From Sphingomonas xinjiangensis (GTDB lineage Bacteria > Pseudomonadota > Alphaproteobacteria > Sphingomonadales > Sphingomonadaceae): 64,000 nt of DNA. The stretch covers positions 186,001 to 250,000 of the forward strand of contig NZ_JACIJF010000001.1 of NCBI RefSeq assembly GCF_014199255.1, given 5' to 3'. A model generated the notes under the pieces. The model worked only from the letters and a program-made list of their open reading frames with translations, was not told the DNA's origin and made no database searches. Within the stretch, counting starts at the first letter, position 1. Each line of letters starts with the position of its first letter. The position numbers were made by a program, and so were the translations under genes. Below, piece after piece: positions 44,307 to 54,099 of the stretch.

Positions 44307-46046
44307 TTGGGCAATGAAGCGATCGTGCCGCTGGACCCGCAATGGCCGCGGCTGTCCCTGGCGCAGGCGCAGGGGCTGCTGACCGCGCCCGGTGCGCCGT
44401 TCGAGATGGAAAGCGTGGACATTCGCGGAGTTCCAACCCGAGTGTGGAAGAACGCGCCGCCGTCGCTGCGGGTGATCACCCAGCTGGTGCGCGCCTATGG
44501 CATGCGCGACTTCACGGTGTACGAAGGTGAGCGAGTCAGCTTCGAAGCGAATTATCGCGCGACCTGCCACATCGCGCGGCGGCTGGTGGCGCTGGGGGTG
44601 GGCAAGGGCGACCGAGTCGCGCTGGCGATGCGCAATCTGCCCGAATGGCCGGCGATCTTCTTTGCCGCGGCGAGCATTGGCGCGATCGTAGTGCCTCTCA
44701 ACGCGTGGTGGACCGGGAGCGAGATCGACTATGCGGTGCGGGACTCGGGCGCGAAGATCCTGTTCGTCGACGGCGAGCGGGACGCGCGGCTGAAGGATTG
44801 CTACGGCGACTGGCCAGCGTTGGAAGCAGTGGTGGTAAGCCGCGGCGCCGGCCCGAGCGCGGTTCGGCTGGAGGACTGGCTGGGCGGTGCAAACGATTGG
44901 GCGGGGCTCGACGATGTCGGGCTGCCCGAGGTCGAAGTGGCGCCCGACGATGATGTCACGATCTTCTACACCAGCGGAACGACGGGCAGCCCCAAGGGGG
45001 CGCTAGGAACGCATCGGAATCTGATCACCAACGTGCTGTCGAGTGGTTATTGCGCGGCGCGGACCACCTTGCGGCGGGGCGAGACTCCGGCATCGCCGCC
45101 CGAACCCAAGCGCGGCTTGCTGGTGATCCCGCTGTTCCACGTCACCGCGTGCAGCGCCAGCCTGATGGGCGCGGTGGTGACGGGGTCGACGCTGTACTTC
45201 ATGCGGAAATGGGACGCAGCGCAGGCGATGGACCTGATCCAGCGGGAGCGCATCCAGTTGACCGGCGGCGTGCCGACGATCGCCTGGCAGCTGCTGGAGC
45301 ATCCCGAGCGGGAGCAGTACGACCTCTCCAGCCTGGAGAGCGTGAGCTATGGCGGGGCACCCTCCGCGCCCGAGCTGGTGAAGCGCATTCGCGAGGCGTT
45401 CGGCGCGCAGCCCGGCAATGGCTGGGGCATGACCGAGACGATGGCCACGGTGACGCTGCACAGCGGCGAGGAGTATCTGGCGCGGCCGACCAGCGCGGGG
45501 CCGCCGGTGCCGGTCGCCGACCTGAAGATCATGGATGCCGACGGAAAGGTCGAGCTGCCGGTCGGCGAAGTGGGCGAGCTGTGGGCGCGCGGGCCCATGA
45601 TCGTGAAGGGCTATTGGAACAAGCCCGAGGCGACGGCGGAGACGTTTGTCGACGGCTGGGTGCGGACCGGTGATCTCGCGCGGCTGGACGAGGAGGGGTA
45701 TCTCTACATCGTCGACCGGGCCAAGGACATGGTGATCCGCGGGGGCGAGAACATCTATTCGTCCGAGGTGGAGAACGTCCTCTACGCGCATCCGGCGGTG
45801 ACCGACTGCGCGCTGATCGGGCTGCCGCACCGGGTGTTGGGCGAGGAGCCCGCCGCGGTGGTCCACCTGGCGCCGGGCGCGCAGGCGGGCGAGGCGGAAC
45901 TGCAGGATTGGGTGCGGGCGCGGCTGGCGGCGTTCAAGGTGCCGGTGGCGATCCGCTTTGTGAGCGAGGTGCTGCCGCGCAACGCGCAGGGCAAGATCCT
46001 GAAGCGCGAACTGCATGCGCTGTTCGCAGAGGAGGCGGCGGCTTAG
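44307..46046 (+). CDS. AMP-dependent acyl-CoA synthetase
   Basis: 579 residues, second acyl-CoA ligase of the window. Motifs: TIFYTSGTTGSPKGAL, GGAPSAPELV, GWGMTETMATVT, the hinge VRTGDLARLDEEGYLYIVDRAKDMV, and the catalytic lysine in PRNAQGKILKREL. No ATG fits; the frame opens with TTG at 44307 preceded by CGGGAGAG. Substrate unknown; divergent from the serine hydrolase gene and near fadJ, so activation of an acid for beta-oxidation is plausible. Its TAG is shared with the convergent glpK stop by 4 bp. Confidence 0.9.
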   Translation: MGNEAIVPLDPQWPRLSLAQAQGLLTAPGAPFEMESVDIRGVPTRVWKNAPPSLRVITQLVRAYGMRDFTVYEGERVSFEANYRATCHIARRLVALGVGKGDRVALAMRNLPEWPAIFFAAASIGAIVVPLNAWWTGSEIDYAVRDSGAKILFVDGERDARLKDCYGDWPALEAVVVSRGAGPSAVRLEDWLGGANDWAGLDDVGLPEVEVAPDDDVTIFYTSGTTGSPKGALGTHRNLITNVLSSGYCAARTTLRRGETPASPPEPKRGLLVIPLFHVTACSASLMGAVVTGSTLYFMRKWDAAQAMDLIQRERIQLTGGVPTIAWQLLEHPEREQYDLSSLESVSYGGAPSAPELVKRIREAFGAQPGNGWGMTETMATVTLHSGEEYLARPTSAGPPVPVADLKIMDADGKVELPVGEVGELWARGPMIVKGYWNKPEATAETFVDGWVRTGDLARLDEEGYLYIVDRAKDMVIRGGENIYSSEVENVLYAHPAVTDCALIGLPHRVLGEEPAAVVHLAPGAQAGEAELQDWVRARLAAFKVPVAIRFVSEVLPRNAQGKILKRELHALFAEEAAA

Positions 46047-47503
46047 GCGAGGACCTGTTCGACGGCGCGCTTCCAGCCGGCCAGGCGCCCGTCGCGCGTG
46101 GCGGCGTCGAGCTGCGGTTCGAAACTGGTGCACGAACCGCGCATCTGTGCGGCGTCTTCCAGGTCGGTGAAGATCCCGCAGCCGATCCCGGCGAGCATCG
46201 CAGCGCCCAGTGCAGTGGTTTCGGTGAAGGCGGGACGGTCGACGGGGATGCCGAGGATGTCGGCGAGGTCCTGGGCGATCCAGTCGTTGGCGACCATGCC
46301 GCCATCGATGCGTAGGCGCGACCAATCGGCGCCGTCGGCGGCGAAGGCGGTCTTCAGGTCGTGGCTCTGGTGCGCCATCGCCTCGAGTGCGGCGCGGACG
46401 ATGTGGGCGCGGGTGGTGCTGAAGGTCATGCCCGAGAGCGCCGCGCGGGCTTCGGGCTCCCACCAGGGGGCTCCGAGGCCGCTGAGCGCGGGGACGAGAT
46501 AGACGCCGCCGCTGCCGGGCACCGAGCGGGCGATGGCGTCGGTCTCTGGCGCGGTGGCGACGAGGCCGATCGAGTCGCGCAGCCACTGGATCAGGCTGCC
46601 GGCGACGAACACCGATCCTTCGATCGCGTAGGTGCGGCGGCCATTCAACTGCCAGAGCACGGTGGCGAGCAGGCGGTGCTTGGAGGTTGGCGGGGTGGTG
46701 CCCGCGTTGGTGAGGACGAACGCGCCGGTGCCGAAGGTGCCCTTGGTGTCGCCGCGGGAGAGGCAGGCCTGGCCAATCGTCGCGGCCTGCTGGTCGCCGG
46801 CGAGGCCGCAGATCGGGATCTCGCCACCAAACAAGGTGGTGGTGCCGAAGCGGCCGGCGCAGTCGACGATCTCGGGCAGCGCTTCGCGGGGCGCGGAGAA
46901 CATGTCGAGCAGGCTGTCGTTCCAGCCGCCGCTGCCGAGCCCCATGAGCAGCGTGCGCGAGGCGTTGGTGGCGTCCGTTACGTGAAGGCCCCCTGTCAGC
47001 TTCCACACCAGCCAGCTTTCCACCGTGCCGATCGCCAGCCGGTCGCCCGCCTCACGAAGCTGGGGCCAGTGCCGCATCGCCCAGGCGATCTTGGTGCCGG
47101 AGAAATACGGGTCGAGCCGCAGTCCGGTGCGGGCGTGGAGCGCGGCTTCCTCGCCGGCGTCGCGCCATTCGCGGCAGAGCGCGGCGGTGCGGCGGTCCTG
47201 CCAGACGATGGCGGGGGCTAGGGGCTCGCCGGTCTGCTTGTCCCAGAAGACCACGGTTTCGCGCTGGTTGGTGATGCCGATCGCGGCGAATGCCTGGGCA
47301 CCGCCGCAGCGTTCCACCATCGTGCGTGCGCAGGCGAAGGACCGCTCCCAGATTTCCCCGGCGTCATGCTCGACCAGTCCGGGACCGGGATAATGTTGAA
47401 TGAGGTCGGCGGATTCGCTGCCCAGGCACGCGCCCGAGGGTTCGAACACCATTGCCCGCGTGGAAGTGGTGCCTTCGTCGATGACCAGCAGCAATTTGCC
47501 CAT
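46043..47503 (-). CDS. glpK: Glycerol kinase
   Basis: 486 residues. FGGY kinase. Starts MGKLLLVIDEGTTSTR with the phosphate-binding loop; NQRETVV and WQDRR are the glycerol-site residues (R, E, W as in E. coli R83, E84, W103), AGDQQAA contains the catalytic aspartate (E. coli D245), and GTGAFVL and DGGMVANDW complete the ATP site. It phosphorylates glycerol to glycerol 3-phosphate. The start at 47503 is the ATG of the homologous sequence. Convergent with the acyl-CoA ligase; divergent from the permease gene. Confidence 0.95.
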   Translation of the reverse strand: MGKLLLVIDEGTTSTRAMVFEPSGACLGSESADLIQHYPGPGLVEHDAGEIWERSFACARTMVERCGGAQAFAAIGITNQRETVVFWDKQTGEPLAPAIVWQDRRTAALCREWRDAGEEAALHARTGLRLDPYFSGTKIAWAMRHWPQLREAGDRLAIGTVESWLVWKLTGGLHVTDATNASRTLLMGLGSGGWNDSLLDMFSAPREALPEIVDCAGRFGTTTLFGGEIPICGLAGDQQAATIGQACLSRGDTKGTFGTGAFVLTNAGTTPPTSKHRLLATVLWQLNGRRTYAIEGSVFVAGSLIQWLRDSIGLVATAPETDAIARSVPGSGGVYLVPALSGLGAPWWEPEARAALSGMTFSTTRAHIVRAALEAMAHQSHDLKTAFAADGADWSRLRIDGGMVANDWIAQDLADILGIPVDRPAFTETTALGAAMLAGIGCGIFTDLEDAAQMRGSCTSFEPQLDAATRDGRLAGWKRAVEQVLA

Positions 47504-47571
47504 GGCGCCACGGTAGCCGGGATTACAGGCGGTGCAAATCGCGCTAGGGTTGGCGTTCAGAAGGAGGACCG

Positions 47572-48804
47572 GTGAACGAACAATCCAGCGTGTTGGGTAG
47601 TGGCGACGGGGGCGTGCCGCCGTCCACGCCGCGCGAGCCGATCCTTGCGCCCGAGCCCAAGGAGACGACGGGCGATGGCATGAAGCGCGATCGGCTGATG
47701 GCGTCACTGACGCTGATCGCTGGTACCGGGCTGTTGCTGGCGCTGCCGTTCGCGTTGCAAGCGGGGTCGAGCTTCTTCCTGCCGCTCACCGCCGCGATCG
47801 TCATCGCGGTTGCGCTCGTCCCGTTGCTGGAATGGCTGGAGCGGCACCGCGCGCCGGCGCCGCTGGCCGCGTTTCTGTGCGTGCTGATCTTCCTTATCGC
47901 GGCAAACGTGGCGCTGGCGTCGATCGTGGTTCCGGCGACCGAGTGGGTGCGCGGGCTGCCCGAGAAGATCCCGCAGATCCAAAGCAACCTGCAACCGCTG
48001 ATCGACCTGTATTCCAACCTCGACAAGTTCGTGAACCACACGCTGATGAATTTCGCCAACGAGCCCATGCGCAGGCCGGCGGTCACGGCGGCGACTCCGC
48101 CCAGGTCGTTGTTGGACCTGTTCGCGACCTCGGCACCATCTGCGATCATCGAAAGCTTCTTCGCGATCCTGGTGATCTATTTCTTCCTGTCGGGTTGGAC
48201 GCGGCTGCGGCGCAACGCGATCACCAGCCGGTCGAGCTTTGGCGGGGCGATGGCGACCGCGCGCGTGATCCAGGACGTGGTGGACGATACCTCGGCCTAT
48301 CTGGGTACGATCACGCTGATCAACGCGATGCTGGGACTAATCGTTTCGGGCGCGCTGTGGTTCATGGGGATGCCCAGCCCGCTGATGTGGGGCGGCATCG
48401 TCGCGCTGCTGAACTATATCCCTTATTTCGGCCCCATCTTCGCGGCGTTCCTGCTGGCGATGGGCGGACTGATGACCTTTTCGGACCTGTGGTGGGCGCT
48501 GATGCCGGCAGTGATCATGATCGGCGCGCATCTGGTGGAGGCCAATGCCGTCACGCCGTTGATCGTGGGACATCGGCTGACGATCAGCCCGATCCTGATC
48601 CTGATCTCGCTGAGCTTCTGGGGCTGGGTGTGGGGCACCACCGGCGCGCTGCTGGCGGTGCCGCTGCTGATCATCATCCAGACCGTGCTGCGCGCCGCAG
48701 GCAAGCCCGACATCGCCGGTTTCCTGTTCGAACACGGTACTTTGGTGCACGATCCCGCCGACCCGCGGGCGAACTGGCGAAATAGTCGCGACCAATCCGG
48801 TTGA
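47572..48804 (+). CDS. AI-2E family permease
   Basis: 410 residues. N-terminal cytosolic stretch with Pro/Glu, then TM helices: about 44-62, 69-88, 100-125, a large loop, then about 193-212, 250-272, 282-310, 320-345, 350-380. The conserved P-Y-F-G-P pattern (LNYIPYFGPIFAAFLLA) and VEANAVTPLIVGH are typical. The family is named after E. coli TqsA but most members are not signal exporters; cation/proton roles are also reported. GTG start at 47572 has a strong AAGGAGG upstream. Confidence 0.85.
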   Translation: MNEQSSVLGSGDGGVPPSTPREPILAPEPKETTGDGMKRDRLMASLTLIAGTGLLLALPFALQAGSSFFLPLTAAIVIAVALVPLLEWLERHRAPAPLAAFLCVLIFLIAANVALASIVVPATEWVRGLPEKIPQIQSNLQPLIDLYSNLDKFVNHTLMNFANEPMRRPAVTAATPPRSLLDLFATSAPSAIIESFFAILVIYFFLSGWTRLRRNAITSRSSFGGAMATARVIQDVVDDTSAYLGTITLINAMLGLIVSGALWFMGMPSPLMWGGIVALLNYIPYFGPIFAAFLLAMGGLMTFSDLWWALMPAVIMIGAHLVEANAVTPLIVGHRLTISPILILISLSFWGWVWGTTGALLAVPLLIIIQTVLRAAGKPDIAGFLFEHGTLVHDPADPRANWRNSRDQSG

Positions 48805-48850
48805 CAGTGCAAAAAGGCGCGGCTAGTGCCCGCCTCCTCGCTTGGATCAA

Positions 48851-48927
<77 letters not shown>

Positions 48928-49024
48928 TCCTCTTCGCTAAGAAGAGTGTGGTGTTTGATCCAGACTCCATCTTTGCCGACCTTGGCAGGCGTTCACGCCA
49001 TCGGGTCTGCATCGCTTGGGATAT

Positions 49025-49101
<77 letters not shown>

Positions 49102-49240
49102 TGCGCCTCGATTGCAGAGCGCAGGCAATTCTTCACCCCAAAACTTTGATTTATGCGCTGGCGCCCATAGCGCGCTACCCAGCAAAAGCGCAGTTCAGTT
49201 GCGTTCCGAGCTTTGATTAGGGCGTTCGTTGCAGATCGGC

Positions 49241-49264
49241 CCAGGCCTCCGCCGGGGAACTGCA
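49241..49264. repeat. Half of a REP-like arm
   Basis: CCAGGCCTCCGCCGGGGAAC plus TGCA resembles the right arm of the cruciform repeat at 50332-50437 (CTGGGCCCCAACCTTCGCC then GGGGAACTGC). Only one arm is present, so it may be a decayed copy. Confidence 0.35.
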
Positions 49265-49289
49265 TTGCTCGGTGGTACGCCTGGTAACC

Positions 49290-49517
49290 TCAGGCGGCGC
49301 GCCAGTGGCCGGTTTCCATCCAGCGCAGCAGTGGCTTGAGCGGCGCGATCCACACGATTCCCAGCACCAAATAGACCGCGCACTGCGCCAGGACGGGCAG
49401 GGTGCCGATCTGGCCTGAAAAGCTGGCGACCAGGATCACCCACACGAAGATCAGTGCGAGGATGGCGAACATACCGGCGGGCTTGCGCCAGCTGGCCTTT
49501 ACCGGTTCGCGTGCCAC
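49290..49517 (-). CDS. DUF2842 small membrane protein
   Basis: 75 residues. SWRKPAGM at about 9-16 followed by a hydrophobic helix (about 16-32), and a second (about 42-62) with APLKPLLRWMETGHW. This is the DUF2842 signature. Function unknown. Its first 19 bases overlap the 3' end of the upstream 5-formyl-THF cyclo-ligase gene. Confidence 0.85.
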   Translation of the reverse strand: MAREPVKASWRKPAGMFAILALIFVWVILVASFSGQIGTLPVLAQCAVYLVLGIVWIAPLKPLLRWMETGHWRAA

Positions 49518-50053
49518 AGCATGCCTTTCTCGGTGATGATCGCCTCCAGCGGTACGTCCCAGATGTCGGCGGGGATTGCGGGTGCTTCCTGCACCGACCA
49601 GGCGATGCCGACGCGCCAGGCATCGGGATAGCGGGCAAAAGCGCGATCGTAATGGCCGGCGCCCTGACCGAGGCGGTTCAAGCGGGGATCGAAGCCAACC
49701 AGCGGCGTGAGGATGATGTCGGGCGCGACTTCGGGCTGCGTCAGCGCAGGCTGCCGCAAGTTGAAGGGGCCATCGACCAGCGCCTCGCCCACGTTCCAGG
49801 CGAGGAACCGGATCGGTGTAGCGCGATCCACCACATGGGGCAAAGCCAGGGCGCAGCCGCGCTCCAGGGCGGCCGCGGCAAGCTGGCTCGGGTCGGCCTC
49901 GCTGCCAACGGGAAAATAGGTGGCGACGGTTTGGCCCGGGCGCAGGCGATCAAGGAAAGCAGCCGGCGCGGTGATCGCCTGGGTACCTTCGCTAGCGAAC
50001 AAGTCGCGCGCAGCGCGGAGCCTGGCGCGCAGGACCGGCTTCTCAACTGTCAT
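49499..50053 (-). CDS. 5-formyltetrahydrofolate cyclo-ligase
   Basis: 184 residues. ATP-dependent conversion of 5-formyl-THF to methenyl-THF. Signature LVGFDPRLNRLGQGAGHYDR near residue 117-136, and KPVLRARLRAARD at the N-terminus. It starts directly downstream of the 6S RNA, the arrangement seen in E. coli (ssrS-ygfA) and many alphaproteobacteria, so it may be co-transcribed with the RNA. Confidence 0.93.
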   Translation of the reverse strand: MTVEKPVLRARLRAARDLFASEGTQAITAPAAFLDRLRPGQTVATYFPVGSEADPSQLAAAALERGCALALPHVVDRATPIRFLAWNVGEALVDGPFNLRQPALTQPEVAPDIILTPLVGFDPRLNRLGQGAGHYDRAFARYPDAWRVGIAWSVQEAPAIPADIWDVPLEAIITEKGMLWHANR

Positions 50054-50061
50054 GGATGGGG

Positions 50062-50219
50062 TGGCGGGACCGCCATGGTCGTTTGCCAGAATATCCTCCG
50101 ACGCCCGTTACGTCAGGTGGGAACCATGTGCCGCAGACCAGGATCTGCACAGGGACAGCTCCCATGGAAGATGAATAGCCTCAGGGATATGCCAAGGCTC
50201 GTGCCGGGCAGTTCCCGCC
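50062..50219 (-). ncRNA. ssrS: 6S RNA
   Basis: About 158 nt, read on the minus strand. The ends GGCGGGA (from 50219) and TCCCGCC (to about 50063) form the closing stem. ATATCC and GGATAT pair inside, a terminal hairpin around GTGCAGA...TCTGC lies near the middle, and GGTTCCCACCTG is the 3'-side sequence typical of 6S RNA. It sits between zapA and the 5-formyl-THF cyclo-ligase, the conserved location, with a promoter directly upstream. 6S mimics an open promoter and binds sigma-70 RNA polymerase. Ends are estimated from pairing, not mapped. Confidence 0.82.
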
Positions 50220-50226
50220 AGGAATG

Positions 50227-50255
50227 TATGTAGGGGATTGAGGGGAGCGGTGCAA
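50227..50255 (-). promoter_or_regulatory. Sigma-70 promoter of 6S RNA
   Basis: On the minus strand: -35 TTGCAC (50255-50250), 17-bp spacer, -10 TACATA (50232-50227). A transcript starting 7-8 bases downstream begins exactly at the closing stem of the RNA. Confidence 0.65.
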
Positions 50256-50331
50256 CCGGGATGGTGTAAAAGCTTGGGTGCTGAGGCGGCGATTTGAGGC
50301 AGAAGGCGTCACAGTGCACGATGCACCACGT

Positions 50332-50437
50332 GCAGTTCCCCCGGCGAAGGCCGGGGCCCAGTTTCGATGAAGCTGAAGCGGCTCCCCGCTTTCGCGAGCC
50401 GGCTGCAGCTGGGCCCCAACCTTCGCCGGGGAACTGC
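50332..50437. repeat. REP-like cruciform
   Basis: Outer arms GCAGTTCCCCCGGCGAAGGC (from 50332) and GCCGGGGAACTGC (to 50437) with the CCGGGGCCCAG / CTGGGCCCC blocks make about 29 paired bases; an inner palindrome GCGGCTC / GAGCCGGC fills the loop. It separates zapA's 3' end from the 6S promoter. No gene. Confidence 0.65.
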
Positions 50438-50453
50438 GTCGTCTGCACTCGGC

Positions 50454-50753
50454 CTAGGGTGCCGCGTCTTCTTCCAGCGCAGTGGCGACGGCTTCGAGGC
50501 GGTCGGCTATGGCGTCGAGCAGGGCGTTGGGCGCACTTTGGGGTGCAGCCTCCTGAGCCTCGTCGAGAAGGTCGGCGAGGATCAGCGACAGATAGACCAA
50601 CGTGCGCTCCGCGCTCATCCCGCCCGAGGCACGCTGCGCGGCAGGGGAATGCTTTTGCAGCATCTTTTCAAGGCGGCGCAGATGCGGTTCGTCGCCATCG
50701 CGTGCCGCGACCACGTAACTACGGCCGGCGACAGTCAGCGTGATGTCGGCCAT
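50454..50753 (-). CDS. zapA: Cell division protein ZapA
   Basis: 99 residues. Starts MADITLTVAGRSYVVAARDGDEPHLRRL, the ZapA fold, followed by a coiled coil (about 48-95). It crosslinks FtsZ filaments at midcell. Its start ATG overlaps the TGA of the upstream small coiled-coil gene by one base (TGATG). Confidence 0.9.
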   Translation of the reverse strand: MADITLTVAGRSYVVAARDGDEPHLRRLEKMLQKHSPAAQRASGGMSAERTLVYLSLILADLLDEAQEAAPQSAPNALLDAIADRLEAVATALEEDAAP

Positions 50754-50941
50754 CAGCCCTGATCCCCATCGGCGGACTCGTGCGCGAGCAGGGCGTCGAT
50801 CGACGCCAGCGCTTCCTCCACCGTGCCGCGCAGCCGTGCATGGCGCTGGCGCAGGCGTTGCTCTTCGTGGGTGCGGGCGTTCGCCGCGGCTTCGATACGG
50901 GCCAACGCCTGTTCGATGCGGTCTGCTGCTGTTTCAGGCAT
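50753..50941 (-). CDS. Small coiled-coil protein, ZauP-like candidate
   Basis: 62 residues: MPETAADRIEQALARIEAAA, then heptad-like Glu/Arg/Leu pattern to LLAHESADGDQG. One long helix is predicted. It is coupled to zapA by a TGATG overlap. In Caulobacter the gene coupled to zapA encodes ZauP, a coiled-coil protein that links ZapA to the Z-ring; this is a shorter candidate for the same role, by position and shape only. Divergent from tkt, so the 130 bp to 51071 hold both promoters. Confidence 0.6.
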   Translation of the reverse strand: MPETAADRIEQALARIEAAANARTHEEQRLRQRHARLRGTVEEALASIDALLAHESADGDQG

Positions 50942-51071
50942 CACTGTATTTGGGAATAGGTACTGGCCGGGAGAGCGGCAAGTCCCCCCTTCGTTTCGAT
51001 TGCGGCCAGCCGGTTGACGCGCGGGCGCATGCGGACCAAAGGCGTCCGCGACCAACCAAGGGGGAGTTTCG

Positions 51072-53035
51072 ATGGCTGCGTCCTTCACCGACTGCGCGAA
51101 CGCGATCCGCGCACTCGCCATGGATGCCGTGGAGGCCGCGAACTCGGGGCACCCGGGCATGCCGATGGGGATGGCCGACGTCGCCACGGTGTTGTTCCAA
51201 CGCTATCTCAAGTTCGATCCCGCGGCGCCTAAATGGGCCGACCGCGACCGCTTCGTGCTGTCGGCGGGGCATGGATCGATGCTGCTCTATTCGGCGCTGC
51301 ACCTCACCGGCTATGCCCAGCCGACGCTGGACGACATCAAGCGCTTCCGCCAGGTCGGCAGCCCGTGCGCGGGGCACCCCGAGAATTTCGAAATGCCAGG
51401 CATCGAAGCGACCACCGGGCCGCTGGGCCAAGGGCTGGCGATGGGCGTTGGCATGGCGATGGCCGAGCGGCACCTTAACGCGGTGTTCGGCAACGATCTG
51501 GTCGACCATCGCACCTGGGTGATCGCCGGCGACGGCTGCCTGATGGAGGGCATCAACCATGAGGCGATCGGGCTTGCGGGGCATCTGAGGCTCGACCGGT
51601 TGATCGTGCTGTGGGACGACAACAAGATCACCATCGACGGATCGGTGTCGCTGTCGTCGAGCGAGGACATCCCGGCGCGCTATCAGGCAACCGGCTGGCA
51701 TGTGGTCGAGTGCGACGGGCACGATGAGCTGGATATCGTTGCGGCAATCGAAGAAGCGCTGTCGGACGACCGCCCGTCGCTGATCCGTTGCCGCACGATC
51801 ATCGGCAAGGGCGCGCCCAACAAGCAGGGCACGTCCAAGGTGCACGGTTCGCCGCTGGGCAAGGACGAAGTGAAGCTGGCGCGCGAGGCGCTGGGCTGGA
51901 CGCATCCGGCGTTCGAGATCCCCGCCGATATCCGCGACACCTGGCTAGCAGCCGGTAAGCGCGGCAAGCAGCCGCACGCCGATTGGGCCAAGCGGCTGGA
52001 GACCCACCCCGACCGGATCGGCTTCGAAAGCCGCGACGATGTTCCCGTCGACCTGTTGCGGCCCTTTGTCGAGCAACTGCTCGCCAATCCGCAGAAGGTC
52101 GCGACCCGCAAGGCGTCCGAAATGGCGCTAGAAGCCGTGAACGCGCTGGTGCCCGCGACGATCGGCGGTTCGGCCGATCTGACCGGCTCGAACAACACGC
52201 TGACCAAGAACCTGCATGCGCTGACCGCCGCCACCTATGACGGGCGCTATGTCTATTATGGCATTCGCGAGTTCGGCATGGCGGCGGCGATGAATGGCAT
52301 GGCGCTGCACGGGGGCGTGATCCCCTATGGCGGCACCTTCCTGGTATTCTCCGACTATATGCGCGGCGGCATCCGCTTGTCGGCGTTGCAGCAGGCCCGG
52401 GTCGTTTACGTGATGACGCACGATTCGATCGGGCTGGGCGAGGATGGCCCGACGCACCAGCCGATCGAGCATCTGATGAGCCTGCGGATGATCCCCAACC
52501 TGCATGTCTATCGCCCGTGCGACACAGTCGAGACGGCGGAGTGCTGGGAATTGGCGCTGTCGAACACCGACGGGCCGTCGCTGATGGCGCTGAGCCGGCA
52601 GAACCTGCCGCAGCTGCGCACCGAGGCGGCCGAGAACCGCACCGCACGCGGCGCCTATGCGCTGCGCGAGGCGGAGGCGCCACGCAAGGTGGTGCTGATC
52701 GCCACCGGCTCCGAAGTCGAGATCGCCGTCGCGGTGCGCGACGAACTGGAAGCGCAGGGGATCGGCGCCGATGTGGTGTCGATGCCGTGCTGGGAACGCT
52801 TCGAGATGCAGGACGCGGACTATCGCCGCGACATCATCCCACGGGACGCGCTCAAGGTGTCGATCGAGGCAGGCTCCACCTTTGGGTGGGAGCGGTACAC
52901 CGATATCGAGGGACTGCGCTTTGGCGTGGATGTGTTCGGCGCATCGGGTCCCTATCTGGGCCTGTACGAGCAGTACGGCCTCACCGTGGGCGCGATCGTG
53001 CCCAGGATTCTCGCCAAGTTGAACGGAGAACAAGC

Positions 53036-53039
<4 letters not shown>
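51072..53039 (+). CDS. tkt: Transketolase
   Basis: 655 residues, typical. Thiamine-diphosphate enzyme of the pentose phosphate pathway. [10 protein letters not shown] at the N-terminus, [24 protein letters not shown] with the TPP-binding pattern (GDG...), NNKITIDG-type DDNKITIDG, and the pyrimidine domain [27 protein letters not shown] precedes the ATG. Its TGA overlaps the ATG of gap (ATGA), so tkt-gap translation is coupled. Confidence 0.96.
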
Positions 53040-54043
<1,004 letters not shown>

Positions 54044-54049
54044 ACACTT

Positions 54050-54073
54050 CCCCTCCCGCTCGCGCGGGAGGGG
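54050..54073 (+). terminator. Hairpin between gap and pgk
   Basis: CCCCTCCCGC (54050-54059), loop TCGC, GCGGGAGGGG (54064-54073): a perfect 10-bp stem, followed by TCCTT. It may attenuate transcription or stabilise the tkt-gap mRNA 3' end; pgk's ribosome-binding site is 17 bases further on. Confidence 0.6.
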
Positions 54074-54099
54074 TCCTTATCGATTGATGTGAGGGGCAG

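Noticed and set aside
45003..47006. 667-codon minus-strand frame across the acyl-CoA ligase and glpK
   Set aside because: Arg/His/Pro-rich with no domain; the real genes on each strand match known families with all catalytic motifs.
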